Positions 36,501-45,239 of a stretch of 64,000 nucleotides of DNA are shown piece after piece. The stretch is from a virus: the IMG/VR virus record IMGVR_UViG_3300017593_000402, positions 62,001-126,000 of that record; one strand, given 5' to 3'. A program made the translations under genes and the position numbers. The stretch's first letter is position 1, and every line of letters begins with the position of its first letter. The notes below the pieces were generated by a model. That model made no database searches and was not told where the DNA came from. It saw nothing but the letters and a program-made list of their open reading frames with translations.

Positions 36501-39500
36501 AAGGATTGATAACTGAAAAGGAAGCCCAGGCTCGAATTAGATTCTTTGATAAGTTCGGTGAAAACGTTTTCAGATTTAAGTCCGAACTAACGTCTGGTTT
36601 AACAGATATGTTTCGCAAATGGGCAGAAGGAGAGCCATATAAACTTGACCCAGAAGAACCAGATTCCCCTCATATCAATAACATAATTATGGAGGCCCTT
36701 GGTACTCCCAAAGAAAAAATAGCTCCTCGTTATACTTTAGAAGAACTGCTTCATCCTCCAAAAGATAAAGCTGAGGAAATTTCCCATCATCTAGCCTATG
36801 GCTTTGCTTATACCATAATGGACAGGTATATTCGTTTGGCAAGAAATATTCCAGTTTCTACTGTTGAAGACATATTAGATAATATGCTTACTTACGGATT
36901 GGTTCATTATGAAATGGCGTTTGAGGATGAAGATTCTTTCTTCTTTAACGAATTGGCTCCGACCGAACTTTCTGATGAGCAAATTAAACAGTTATTAAAG
37001 AATGCTACGTTTGACAAAATAGCAGACTATTTGGAAAATTTTCACTTTTTCTTCCTAAAGAATAATATGGGTCTCCATAAATTGGATACTATTTTAGGTC
37101 TGTCCGCAGGATTAATGAAATACACAATGGATTTAATTAGGTCTGAGGAGTATTTTGAGTCTACTGATGCTGGCCGAGTTGTAAGGAACGAAGTGAAAAA
37201 TGTGGTAATGCCTGCTATCCAGAGAATAATTCAGGCTGCTGATAAGTTGATGGTTGTAAGCCGAGACCTAAAGCATATTGTAGGTATAAAAGGTATTATG
37301 AAAAAGCTAGAGCGAACGATTCTAGCTTATCAAAATAAAGAAATAGATGATCCTGAAAAATATATTAGAACATTAGAGCCTTATTGGAGAAAAGTAATTC
37401 TCCCTTATCTAACATCTAATGAAAAGGCTTTAGCTGAAAAGATAGGAAGCGAAGAATTTTACAAAGCTAAGAAAGCTGGGATAGCAGATAAGATTTTGAA
37501 CAACCTTGCAGACCGTATGACTGCTTACTCGACCAGTGCGAATGGTTTTAAGAGTCTGGTTACCCAGCCAAATACAAATGCTTATCAAGCTCTTCTCTAT
37601 CTTTCAAAACATGCACAAAGTTTGCATGTTCGACAGATGGCTAGCATTTTGGCCGAGCTAGGTTATGTTGCCAAAGCTCTTCCAGACGTTCCATTGGAAA
37701 TACGCAGGGTAGCCTCTTCTTCTCGTGCGGTATTCAATAGCAGGGGACCTCATGTTGGTACTATTACTGTTCGACCTAACTTGAGCCCTTATGAACTTGA
37801 GGTTTCCTTTTTGCACGAAGTAACACACGCTCTGACTTATTATAGACTTTCTGTTAACAAAGAAGCCCTCCAGACCGTTAACAATTTGATGGTTAAGGCT
37901 AGAGAACACATATCTGACACGGAAAAGAAAGTAGCGGATTTGCTGCTTCGTCAGGTTAGGCTAAAAGAAGCTGTAGATTGGGACGAGATTAACGAGCTAA
38001 CAAAAGATGATGAATCATTTAAAGCTCATTATAAAGAATATGGTGACAAGTGGTACTTGGTTTTGTACGGATTAGCTCATCCCCATGAGTTTGTGGCAAA
38101 CGCCATATCTGATCCTGCTACATATTTGTTTTTAAATGGCATTGAAGTAGAAAAGAAACAGAGTTTGTGGGACAAGGTAATTGATTTCGTTGTCAATGTT
38201 TTAGGAATAGGAAAAGACAAAGCTACTTTATGGACTGAATCTGTCAAAGAAATTTTGGATATTATTAATAAAAGCAAATTAGATGATGTGGTTTTCCTCA
38301 AACAGTTAAGAAGAGAACCTCAAATTTCGAATTACCTCAAACAACAATTAGAAGCTACTGAACTAGCTGATCCTGTATTGAAAGATTTTCAGGTACAGCA
38401 ATTTGAAGAGAAGCTACAGCAGTTTGCACCTTCTTTGAACGATTATGATTATGAACATTTGAAAGGATTTGCTAAGCAGCTTCTTAAACAATCACCTAAA
38501 GCGGCTCCTAAGCTTGCAGATATAGGCAAAGTAAGACAAGCTGTAGGTTTGCCTTTGTGGACATCTCTTATCCATCCAGAATTTGCTCCTTTATTTAAAC
38601 ATACAGTTAAAGCGATGGAGGAGAAAAATTTTGCTCTCCACAATATTTTGGAGACGGGTAATATTTATTTTTCCCAGCTTAATGATGAAGAAAAAGAAGT
38701 TGTTAATGCTGCAATTAAGATAAGTGATGCTTTGAATATACAATTTACCAGGAAAGAATTGGCTAATTTTCCAAATACAGTTAAAAGCCTTAAAGCTCTT
38801 TTCAATAAGCTGTTTATTTACAGAAAAGCTCCTTCGGTTGTTCGCCAGCAAATTCTGGAGCAGTCTCCTTTTGATCTGCCAAAAGAATACTCACAACCAG
38901 AGTATATTAAGAGGTTTAAGTACTTTTTTGATTATGCTCTGCCTAGTTTTAAGATACAGAAAATTTATGGAGTTATGGCTGATGGTTACTATAACTATTG
39001 TGAAGTAACCAACAAAACAGCAGAACATATTTCGGATAAACTTCTTACTCTTATTATCGACGTTGTAGTAAAAGACCCGATGGCTTCTAATACTATTTTT
39101 GCTCTAATCAAACATCCAGAATTGAAAAAGAAAATATCTGAAGATGCTTTAGCAACTTATGAGCCAATTCTTGAAGAAGTAGAAAATCATCCGCTTTTTA
39201 AAAAGTATGAAAGAATTAGAGATTTGATTGATAAGTTAGACTTTTATAGTCCTCGTTACAGAGACCAAGATGCTTCTGAAATGATTGTAGCTTTTGACAA
39301 AGAAGCTTTTGCCAAATCATTTAAGAAACACATAGCCCAAACTGGGAGCAGAGCTAAGGCTCTGGAAAAAGTTTATGACGACTTGTCTCAGCAAAACAAA
39401 GTATATCTAAGAGAACACGTAAGAAGAATTGATCCTGATATGCAGAAAAAGCTAGAAAGAGCCAAAAGAGTGTTTGGCAAAGACAATGTTGTCCTTCTAC

Positions 39501-41353
39501 TTCCAAATTATAGATTAGCTGAGAGCGTATATGGAGATATTACTGAAGGCAATGTCGGTGCTTTTCTTGAAGCTTTGGCGAATAAGACTAAAAGCGGCAA
39601 GGCTAGCCCAGAAACTCTAGACGAAATTCTTTCGGAAATTTCAAACATGATTGAAGAAGAGTTGCTGGCTAGAAGTAGAGCAGGACAAAAATTCCTCCAC
39701 AGAAATCCTTATTTGATCCTGGGTTATCATTTAGATAAGACTACAGAGGAAACATTTAATTATGTCAATAATGCAGCTAACTATATGGCTCGTATAGAAG
39801 CATTAGTAAACGGACTTCCTTTGCTTAATAGGATTGATCCAAAACAACAAGCCAAGTTAAGAGATTATGCACATAAATGGTTTTTTGATCAGCTTAAACC
39901 ACAGACTCAGTTTGATAAAGTTGTTGGTAAAACTAAAGCATATATGTTTTTGTGGTATTTAAGTGGAATGTTAAGGCCCGCAGCGGTTCAGGCTACGCAG
40001 ATGTTTGTAAGCACTATTCCTTTGGCTAAGATTATTTATAAACTGCCTTTGAGCAAGGTTAGTGCTTTGTTTATGAAAGCGTATAAAGATGTTATCCTCA
40101 ACGGAAATATAGAAGAAAATGAAAATCTAACTGAAGACGAGAAAAAGTTTCTTAATATTACTTACGCTAAAGGCGTAACCACTGCCCAGTTTATTAACCA
40201 AATACGAGACGAAGTAGCAGGTAGCGGAGGTTGGACTGTAAAAGCTGCGACTTGGCTTGCTACACCTTTTGCTTACATGGAACAAACCAACCGCTTGGCC
40301 ACTGCTTTAGGAGTGTACCGATTTTTTAAACAACACAATCCCAGCTTGAAACCTGATGATCCTACTGTAGTCAACGAAGCTACTGATTTAATTAATATGA
40401 CCCATTTCTTAATGGGCAAACTTAACTTGCCTTCTATTGCTACAGGAGGGACAGTACCACAAGGCTTGGCTAGGCTTGCTGTAACTTTTAGATCATTCAC
40501 TATGAATTTGCTAGAACTTTATAATTATACTCTCAGGCATATGCCTGCTAGCAAAAAGCTATGGGGTTTGAACAAGGAAGGGCTAGAATTCGTAGCTTAC
40601 AGTCTTTTGGCTTTCAGCATGTTTGGCGGTATTTTGTCTATACCTTTCCTCGATGATCTTATCAAACTGCTAGAACGGCAAACAGGAAAACCTCTTAGAC
40701 GATTGTTCTTTAAGAAAATTGGAGACATCAATAATCCTTTGGCTTATAGCTTAGAAAGAGGTCTTCCTTCTTTAATTGGCGTGGATTTAAGCGGTTCTCT
40801 AAAAATAGAAATACCCACTTCTCCTTCAGATGTATTGAATGCAATATTTGGAGTATATGGAGGATTGGCCAAGAATGCTACAGATTCCCTTGTTGCTTAT
40901 CAAGGATTTGATAAAATCAATGCTGTGTATCGAATTTTACCGCAATTTATAGGTAATCCTCTTAAAGCATATGAGGCCTATAAAGGATTGAAAAATCCTT
41001 ATAATAAACCTATATATGACGAAAACGGTAAGCCGATTAAAGTTAGTTTGCCAGAAGCCTTATTAATCGCTACTGGGTTTAGACCAACTAGATTTGGCAA
41101 GACATATGCGTATAAAAGTGCTGCTAGAAATATTTCTGCATATTTTAGGAAGAGGAGAAATGAGATTTATAATATGTTTAGGTCTGCTCAGACTCCAAAG
41201 CAAAGAGCCAAGGTACTTGCTGAAATAGTAAAATACAACAAGGAAGCATCTAAATATATTACTGTCCCACGAATAACTCTTAGGTCTTTGGCTACTGCTA
41301 TAATGCCTAAACAAGAAAAATTGGCTGAGGAACTTAGGATGAGAGGTCTTTAA
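33581..41353 (+). CDS. Giant virion protein (2590 residues) with HExxH metalloprotease-like domain
   Basis: The largest gene in the window. Residues 60-250 contain Ala/Gly helices. Residues about 430-745 hold three copies of a 45-residue helical repeat (LGFKPSEQKKLS, LGYTIKEITSLK, LGYSDKQIQRMK) joined by Lys/Pro-rich linkers. Residues 1412-1416 are HEVTH, followed by HPHEFVANAIS with Glu 1503, as in gluzincin-like domains of large polyvalent phage proteins. The C-terminal third has hydrophobic helices (GLEFVAYSLLAFSMFGGIL). Such proteins are packaged and injected. AAGGAG precedes ATG 33581. Contains a palindrome copy at 36559 and ends tail-to-tail with the polymerase gene. Confidence 0.7.
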   Translation: MPNNALAELIARRMLGLPLQGDLNLPSEQEQVGLPPTPVSQLPQTAIPAGTALVQVPQAPTMRQVVGEEESWPSILAKSAASGLSQVATGALGAASGILENLGANTQELQNLANEINQALAPKVGKSRAKSWVAGIIQSTINSLAQYALSRRFGIPLLPMFGVTSGGQKYLQTRQEGYAPSTALKAAVPTGLSEALTEKIPFEAVFKDVGKPIVKRLIKLYGGELLGENINTLTEDIVNRVVLHQPQTLNDYIRDLVDTTVITLGQTSLTGLPGIVAQTQLEKRRKAAIPSTEKVIEEALKATKQAPTPEAASETVLDVLPLVIKSLSASKVEANDYQGWAREAVKAYSKIANAIPDEDLSVKRTLNDTVKAFKLIASGRKLKDEELPILSHASAEVTEWPDDIPGKQALLKAIDTLVKTNEPPKPKTAIPESNLLTLGFKPSEQKKLSAEDKEKILKNKISRKDVILKRDGTVVYKKEKAPTKELIPKQEAIPTKKETPVKKKVPAKKKPVEKPTTGSLDETIQEFKNLGYTIKEITSLKPEDMVKIKEEKIPRDQVEIKEGKLILKPKKEAVPKKKALPEKELIPKEAIPKKSEKELIPKEKKPVQAIDITKIAQTPKSKIKGLVTIDEKAKEIVQIKDNKVIVHPDFFKKRKVTRKKLLKEALTPKPVAKEPIVKKGAAAPATPKFTEQERKSLKKLGYSDKQIQRMKPEAAKELLSKKIKADFVSVKQDGTIKVLKPEEVNEVEAALKKKVKTLTKKPKPLSLIELPKMKKGAESPELAAKVYKVHYDGQWPEGPMMGKLSGAYSFTLTEKTHPIFGKKGGATSIVVPRGELSKLPEIIEQKIREYAEAEGLAQPELIPGHPVKSESRNLEATSRNKMRLFKTNLKALKKAIPHPTIEDRITAAYYRFKPAWEKFTGKGKYLIPNLGRTKYVQEEAKARKVEDKDLFKLDYLLSAKEWLAGTNFKEQIKKGLITEKEAQARIRFFDKFGENVFRFKSELTSGLTDMFRKWAEGEPYKLDPEEPDSPHINNIIMEALGTPKEKIAPRYTLEELLHPPKDKAEEISHHLAYGFAYTIMDRYIRLARNIPVSTVEDILDNMLTYGLVHYEMAFEDEDSFFFNELAPTELSDEQIKQLLKNATFDKIADYLENFHFFFLKNNMGLHKLDTILGLSAGLMKYTMDLIRSEEYFESTDAGRVVRNEVKNVVMPAIQRIIQAADKLMVVSRDLKHIVGIKGIMKKLERTILAYQNKEIDDPEKYIRTLEPYWRKVILPYLTSNEKALAEKIGSEEFYKAKKAGIADKILNNLADRMTAYSTSANGFKSLVTQPNTNAYQALLYLSKHAQSLHVRQMASILAELGYVAKALPDVPLEIRRVASSSRAVFNSRGPHVGTITVRPNLSPYELEVSFLHEVTHALTYYRLSVNKEALQTVNNLMVKAREHISDTEKKVADLLLRQVRLKEAVDWDEINELTKDDESFKAHYKEYGDKWYLVLYGLAHPHEFVANAISDPATYLFLNGIEVEKKQSLWDKVIDFVVNVLGIGKDKATLWTESVKEILDIINKSKLDDVVFLKQLRREPQISNYLKQQLEATELADPVLKDFQVQQFEEKLQQFAPSLNDYDYEHLKGFAKQLLKQSPKAAPKLADIGKVRQAVGLPLWTSLIHPEFAPLFKHTVKAMEEKNFALHNILETGNIYFSQLNDEEKEVVNAAIKISDALNIQFTRKELANFPNTVKSLKALFNKLFIYRKAPSVVRQQILEQSPFDLPKEYSQPEYIKRFKYFFDYALPSFKIQKIYGVMADGYYNYCEVTNKTAEHISDKLLTLIIDVVVKDPMASNTIFALIKHPELKKKISEDALATYEPILEEVENHPLFKKYERIRDLIDKLDFYSPRYRDQDASEMIVAFDKEAFAKSFKKHIAQTGSRAKALEKVYDDLSQQNKVYLREHVRRIDPDMQKKLERAKRVFGKDNVVLLLPNYRLAESVYGDITEGNVGAFLEALANKTKSGKASPETLDEILSEISNMIEEELLARSRAGQKFLHRNPYLILGYHLDKTTEETFNYVNNAANYMARIEALVNGLPLLNRIDPKQQAKLRDYAHKWFFDQLKPQTQFDKVVGKTKAYMFLWYLSGMLRPAAVQATQMFVSTIPLAKIIYKLPLSKVSALFMKAYKDVILNGNIEENENLTEDEKKFLNITYAKGVTTAQFINQIRDEVAGSGGWTVKAATWLATPFAYMEQTNRLATALGVYRFFKQHNPSLKPDDPTVVNEATDLINMTHFLMGKLNLPSIATGGTVPQGLARLAVTFRSFTMNLLELYNYTLRHMPASKKLWGLNKEGLEFVAYSLLAFSMFGGILSIPFLDDLIKLLERQTGKPLRRLFFKKIGDINNPLAYSLERGLPSLIGVDLSGSLKIEIPTSPSDVLNAIFGVYGGLAKNATDSLVAYQGFDKINAVYRILPQFIGNPLKAYEAYKGLKNPYNKPIYDENGKPIKVSLPEALLIATGFRPTRFGKTYAYKSAARNISAYFRKRRNEIYNMFRSAQTPKQRAKVLAEIVKYNKEASKYITVPRITLRSLATAIMPKQEKLAEELRMRGL
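36559..36572. repeat. Palindrome TGAAAACGTTTTCA, copy 3 (in gene)
   Basis: Perfect copy inside the giant gene, read as GENVFR. Confidence 0.9.
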
Positions 41354-43707
41354 AAACTCAAATTAGTTCCTATTTTTCCTTCTGTTTCTATGGGGTATTC
41401 GACTGTAATACCCCAATGTTTTTTTATGTACTCTTTAGTTCTGTTTTCAAAACAGTCCTTTAGTATTTCTTGGCATTTTTCTATTACATCTTCTCTAGCT
41501 CGATAGTAATAAGCATCGTGAATAAACAAGTTGGTAAGTTTTACTTTAGTTCTCAATTTAGGTTGGCTGTTTATTTCCTTATAAAAAAGGCTAACTCCTA
41601 GACATGCTAGTTCACTGCTAAAATTTTGTACTGGAGTGTTAATAGCTTGTCGTTCGGCCTTGCTTCTGAAGTAAATATTTTTGTCATTAATTCTAGGCAG
41701 ATGTCTTTTCCTTCCAAGCACACAACGAATGTATCCACGCCTAGATGCAATAGCTACCATCTTTTTGTGATAAATAGGCAATCTCCAGTACCCGTTAGGA
41801 GCTGAGAAAAATTTTTCTCTGTATTCCACTGCTTCCTTTTCTGTAAGCACAATATCATAGTTTTTAAAAGCATAATCCACTAAAGTTTTTGCTTGCATTC
41901 CATACAACAATCCAAATACAACAGGCTTTGCTTTTTGTCTTTGCTCTTTGCTTACTTTGTTATAAGGAGTTCCTGTCAATATAGAAGCAGTGTATGTATG
42001 TATATCCAATCCTTTGCGTAGTGTTCCTAGTATGTTTTGGTCATTGGCTAACCAGCCTGCGATTCTAACTTCACTTTGAGACAAATCTTGTGTTCCAATC
42101 AAGTAGCCATCTTCTGCGGTAATCAATTCAAGTATGTATTTGGCTAATTCTCCGTGAGTAGGAAATTGTTGCATAGGAGGGTCAAGCATAACTGTTCTAC
42201 CAGTTACAGTTCCAGTTAGAAAAATTTTAGGATAAATATATCCGTTAGGTTTAAGGTTTTTCCTTATTAAAGGAATATAAGTCGAAAGAATTTTTTTAAT
42301 CTTGTTGTATTTAATAAGATTAGCAACCCAGGGATGGTCTTTAAACCGCTTAAGATGATGTTTGTCTGTTGAAGGTTGGTTGGTTTTTTCTGTAAATGAA
42401 ATAGGCTTCAATCCTAAGCCTTTTTTCGTAAACATATATTCAGCAATAACATTAGGGGTAAGTTTCTCAGCTCCTGGCGGTAAGAGTTTTTCTTCTAATG
42501 TATGTAACTCGTCATACAAAGCGTCTTCGTTTTCATCAAGTTTGTTTATGTTTATAGGCCAACCCGTTTGCGATATATCAGCAAAGGCTTTTTCTACAGG
42601 AACTATATAATAGCGATAATACCGCATTAACTTCTTATCTTTCTTTATATGCGTTGTTAAGTTTTTGTATATTTCTAACGTGGATTTAGCATCAATAGCT
42701 ACGTATTTGATTAATCTTTTCTTTTCTATTTTGTCTAAGTTAGTTCTGTCATTGTTTACTATGTTTTTAATGTTATGAAAATTGGTATACACGTTAGCTA
42801 GGTGTTCCAAGTTATACGACTCCATATTTTCGTCCACAATGTGAGCCATATTCATTACATCATAAACAGGGCCTTTTACTTCACATTTTAAATTTACTTT
42901 GCATACCCATTCATCAAAAGGACGATTGTGTACTATTTTGATTATTTTTGGACTGCTTAAAATTTCTCTGACTTTGGGTTTGAGAGTATTGTTTTTAATC
43001 TGGGAGGAATAAATCTTATCTGTTCCTGCTAAGGAAATGGCCAAAACTTTCCCGTTAGTGTGCATTACATTCAAATTTTCAGTTTCCAAATCAAAAGCTA
43101 CTACATTGGACGTAGGCAGCTCAATGGAAGAATAGTCTATGTCTATTTCTGATAGTTTTCCGCTTTTAAAATATTCTACTGCTTCCTTCAAATCAGAATA
43201 AAAAAGCTTTTCAGCTTCCTTCATTTTAGAGACAGGGATATAAGGGTACCCTGTGTGGGCCTGGCGTAACACATATGAGGGATGGTATGTGGCAATGTAA
43301 GTATAAGGACCTAAAGTATGAAATGCACCTCTGAATTTACCTATTTTCTTTTTGTTTAAATGTTGGAATAAAGCCCACTCCCCAAGTAAAACTATAAGGT
43401 TAGGTTGGAGCATTTCCAGGGCTTTCATTGCATATTCTTTACAGTGCTTCACAGCCTTTTCTATGTCTGTTCTAGAATCATCAGGGTATTTAGGGCATCT
43501 CATAGAATTTAGAATTGAATAGTCCTTTCGTTTTAATCCCAGCAGTGAAAACGTTTTCATTAATAATTGACCGCTTGGTCCGATAAAAGGCTTGCCTGCT
43601 TCTAGCTCTTCTTTGCCAGGGCATTCTCCTATTACAACAAGCTTGGGAGAATTTTTTTCATATTTAACTTTTGGCCTTCCTCTAAAAGGACAACCTTTGC
43701 AACTCAT
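41350..43707 (-). CDS. DNA polymerase I family A with N-terminal UDG-like domain
   Basis: 785 residues in three parts. Residues 1-185 form a family-4-type uracil-DNA glycosylase domain: CKGC, GECPGKEE, the cysteines in MRCPKY and KHCKE (four potential 4Fe-4S ligands) and the TYHPSYVLR motif. Residues about 200-390 are a 3'-5' exonuclease (VVAFDLETENL). The rest is a family A polymerase: motif A DLSQSEVRIAG (Asp 541), motif B RQKAKPVVFGLLYG, motif C FIHDAYYY (Asp 731). The usual Glu after that Asp is Ala here. It is the last gene of the leftward replication operon and contains a palindrome copy at 43546. Confidence 0.88.
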   Translation of the reverse strand: MSCKGCPFRGRPKVKYEKNSPKLVVIGECPGKEELEAGKPFIGPSGQLLMKTFSLLGLKRKDYSILNSMRCPKYPDDSRTDIEKAVKHCKEYAMKALEMLQPNLIVLLGEWALFQHLNKKKIGKFRGAFHTLGPYTYIATYHPSYVLRQAHTGYPYIPVSKMKEAEKLFYSDLKEAVEYFKSGKLSEIDIDYSSIELPTSNVVAFDLETENLNVMHTNGKVLAISLAGTDKIYSSQIKNNTLKPKVREILSSPKIIKIVHNRPFDEWVCKVNLKCEVKGPVYDVMNMAHIVDENMESYNLEHLANVYTNFHNIKNIVNNDRTNLDKIEKKRLIKYVAIDAKSTLEIYKNLTTHIKKDKKLMRYYRYYIVPVEKAFADISQTGWPININKLDENEDALYDELHTLEEKLLPPGAEKLTPNVIAEYMFTKKGLGLKPISFTEKTNQPSTDKHHLKRFKDHPWVANLIKYNKIKKILSTYIPLIRKNLKPNGYIYPKIFLTGTVTGRTVMLDPPMQQFPTHGELAKYILELITAEDGYLIGTQDLSQSEVRIAGWLANDQNILGTLRKGLDIHTYTASILTGTPYNKVSKEQRQKAKPVVFGLLYGMQAKTLVDYAFKNYDIVLTEKEAVEYREKFFSAPNGYWRLPIYHKKMVAIASRRGYIRCVLGRKRHLPRINDKNIYFRSKAERQAINTPVQNFSSELACLGVSLFYKEINSQPKLRTKVKLTNLFIHDAYYYRAREDVIEKCQEILKDCFENRTKEYIKKHWGITVEYPIETEGKIGTNLSF
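43546..43559. repeat. Palindrome TGAAAACGTTTTCA, copy 4 (in gene)
   Basis: Perfect copy inside the UDG domain of the polymerase gene, read on the minus strand as MKTFSL. Confidence 0.9.
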
Positions 43708-43949
43708 AATGTTTCACCATCCAAATAGGTTTGCATGTTGTGCATTAAACGACTTAATAAGCCTAATAAAATAGTCACTCTGTCTTTTCCTGCAAAGAAA
43801 GTACCCACTAACGTATTTTTGTCTTCAGGATCGTCCCACTCGTATGCTATACAAAAATTGCGTAGTCTCCCTTTTTCTAGTAATTCTAGCACTTCTGATA
43901 ATACAGCGTGTGCTTGCCCATGCTCGACTAACTTGATTATTTCAGCCAT
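43704..43949 (-). CDS. Small conserved-looking protein, unknown
   Basis: 81 residues, helix-rich at both ends with a central FCIAYEWDDPEDKNTLVGTF strand-like segment. It overlaps the polymerase start by 4 bases and the upstream nuclease stop by 8, so it is translated with them. No motif recognised; a polymerase or nuclease partner is possible from position. Confidence 0.5.
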   Translation of the reverse strand: MAEIIKLVEHGQAHAVLSEVLELLEKGRLRNFCIAYEWDDPEDKNTLVGTFFAGKDRVTILLGLLSRLMHNMQTYLDGETL

Positions 43950-44247
43950 TATTCCTCTCCTCTAAAATAGCTAGTAAATCTTTGATTCTCAATACAGCAT
44001 AATCGTTTTCGTATCTTTTACCTTTAATATGTACGATTAATAAAGGAAGCTTATCTTTGGGCGTGTATTTTTCTGCCTGGGCAAACCAGCTTTCTATTAC
44101 TGCTTTGGTTCTAGATTTACATTCGATAGCAAATTTTTCTGTTAATACGTCTACTTTACCTAATGTCCCAAGATTTAAGCCCTTAAAAAACTCAGCCACT
44201 TTTTTCTGATGTTCTTTTCCTCTTGCTCTGTTTCGTTTTGGGTTCAT
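43942..44247 (-). CDS. Hjc/VRR-type PD-(D/E)XK nuclease (resolvase-like)
   Basis: 101 residues from ATG 44247, which has GGGAGG upstream; a longer frame to 44283 would overlap the next gene more. RARGKEHQKKVAEFF at the N-terminus, KVDVLTEKFAIECKSR with the D ... E-x-K catalytic core, and a following LIVHIKGK strand fit small archaeal-type Holliday-junction resolvases or phage VRR nucleases. Likely trims or resolves recombination and replication intermediates. Context with RecA, a Cas4-like nuclease and polymerase supports this. Confidence 0.68.
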   Translation of the reverse strand: MNPKRNRARGKEHQKKVAEFFKGLNLGTLGKVDVLTEKFAIECKSRTKAVIESWFAQAEKYTPKDKLPLLIVHIKGKRYENDYAVLRIKDLLAILEERNNG

Positions 44248-45022
44248 TAAAACATTCCTCCCTAAACATACATTTTTTTGCATTAGGACTAAGTTTAGTC
44301 CTGCACGTCCTTTCGGGAATTTCTTTACTAACTATTTGCTTAAGAAGTTCAGGAATTCTGTGATGAAGATTATATTCTTTTTTGTCTACTAAATAGGGCT
44401 TAATAGCAATTTTTTTGAAATCCTTTTTGAAATAGATGATATAGGCTTTTTCATTGCTTACATGAAATAATTCAAAAGCTGGGTCTTTCTTTACAAATTT
44501 ATTGTTATACATCCAAAGATAACCACATGTTTGAAATATATGGTCAAATAAAGGTTCTTCTAGCGAGTCAAAATCTTCTGGTCTGATACTCTTTATTTCA
44601 GCAATAAAAACTTGCTTTCCTACTCGTATTAAGGCGTCCACGCTTCCTGTCAATGTAAACCAACCTCTAGATAAATTTAGGTAATATTCTTCTAATTTCA
44701 TATTTTTTCGATTGCACTTTAAAGACTTTCCATAAGACAAGTAATGAGTTTCTCCGCACTGAAAACACTTCCACTTTGAAATTAAATAAGAACTATATTT
44801 CGCAAGAAGATTCTGTATGAGGATTCCATAAGTAAATGCCAGGACCATTGGTTTAGGGTATGTTCGTTTGAATCTAAAATTTTTGCCAGTTTTTCTGGCA
44901 AACCACACTGCTCTAGGGCATATATTTACTAAATCACTTATGTGTAACCGCAATCCTGACCTGTGCTTAGCATCATTAGTAGAAAACAGATTGTACATAT
45001 TCTTATATAAATCATCTTCCAT
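44192..45022 (-). CDS. Cas4/RecB-like PD-(D/E)XK exonuclease with C-terminal Cys cluster
   Basis: About 276 residues. HISDLVNICPRAVWFAR holds the first Cys of the family. GSVDALIRVGKQVFIAEIKS is the catalytic D ... E-x-K core, followed by HIFQTCGYLWMY. The C-terminus carries CRTKLSPNAKKCMFREECF, matching the iron-sulfur cysteines of Cas4 and related nucleases; an extra CFQC lies mid-protein. ATG 45022 follows an AGGA site. Probably a 5' end-processing exonuclease feeding the phage RecA; not part of a CRISPR locus here. Confidence 0.75.
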   Translation of the reverse strand: MEDDLYKNMYNLFSTNDAKHRSGLRLHISDLVNICPRAVWFARKTGKNFRFKRTYPKPMVLAFTYGILIQNLLAKYSSYLISKWKCFQCGETHYLSYGKSLKCNRKNMKLEEYYLNLSRGWFTLTGSVDALIRVGKQVFIAEIKSIRPEDFDSLEEPLFDHIFQTCGYLWMYNNKFVKKDPAFELFHVSNEKAYIIYFKKDFKKIAIKPYLVDKKEYNLHHRIPELLKQIVSKEIPERTCRTKLSPNAKKCMFREECFNEPKTKQSKRKRTSEKSG

Positions 45023-45239
45023 TCTTGTTCCTAACAATTATAGCCTCCTTAAATCTCTGCAAAGCTACTAACACGTCAATTAGCTTGCTATACTGTTTTT
45101 CGTTGTAAGATTCCAGTGTCAATAGAGTTTCTCTTATTTCGTCTATTTCTGATTTTAGTACAGCAGGAGTAATAGCCACGGCATTTTTATAGCCTTTTCT
45201 ATTATAATAATTTCTTATGAGTATCTCTTTGAGGTTCAT
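45012..45239 (-). CDS. Small helical protein, unknown
   Basis: 75 residues, mainly helical (LKSEIDEIRETLLTLESYNE, KLIDVLVALQRFKEAI). It overlaps both neighbours by 4 to 11 bases in the replication operon. No recognised domain; may be an adaptor for the flanking nucleases. Confidence 0.45.
   Translation of the reverse strand: MNLKEILIRNYYNRKGYKNAVAITPAVLKSEIDEIRETLLTLESYNEKQYSKLIDVLVALQRFKEAIIVRNKNGR

Noticed and set aside
43726-43756. TAGGTTTGCA similar to the phage promoter box
   Set aside because: No matching -10 at 17 bases and it lies inside a gene on the opposite strand.
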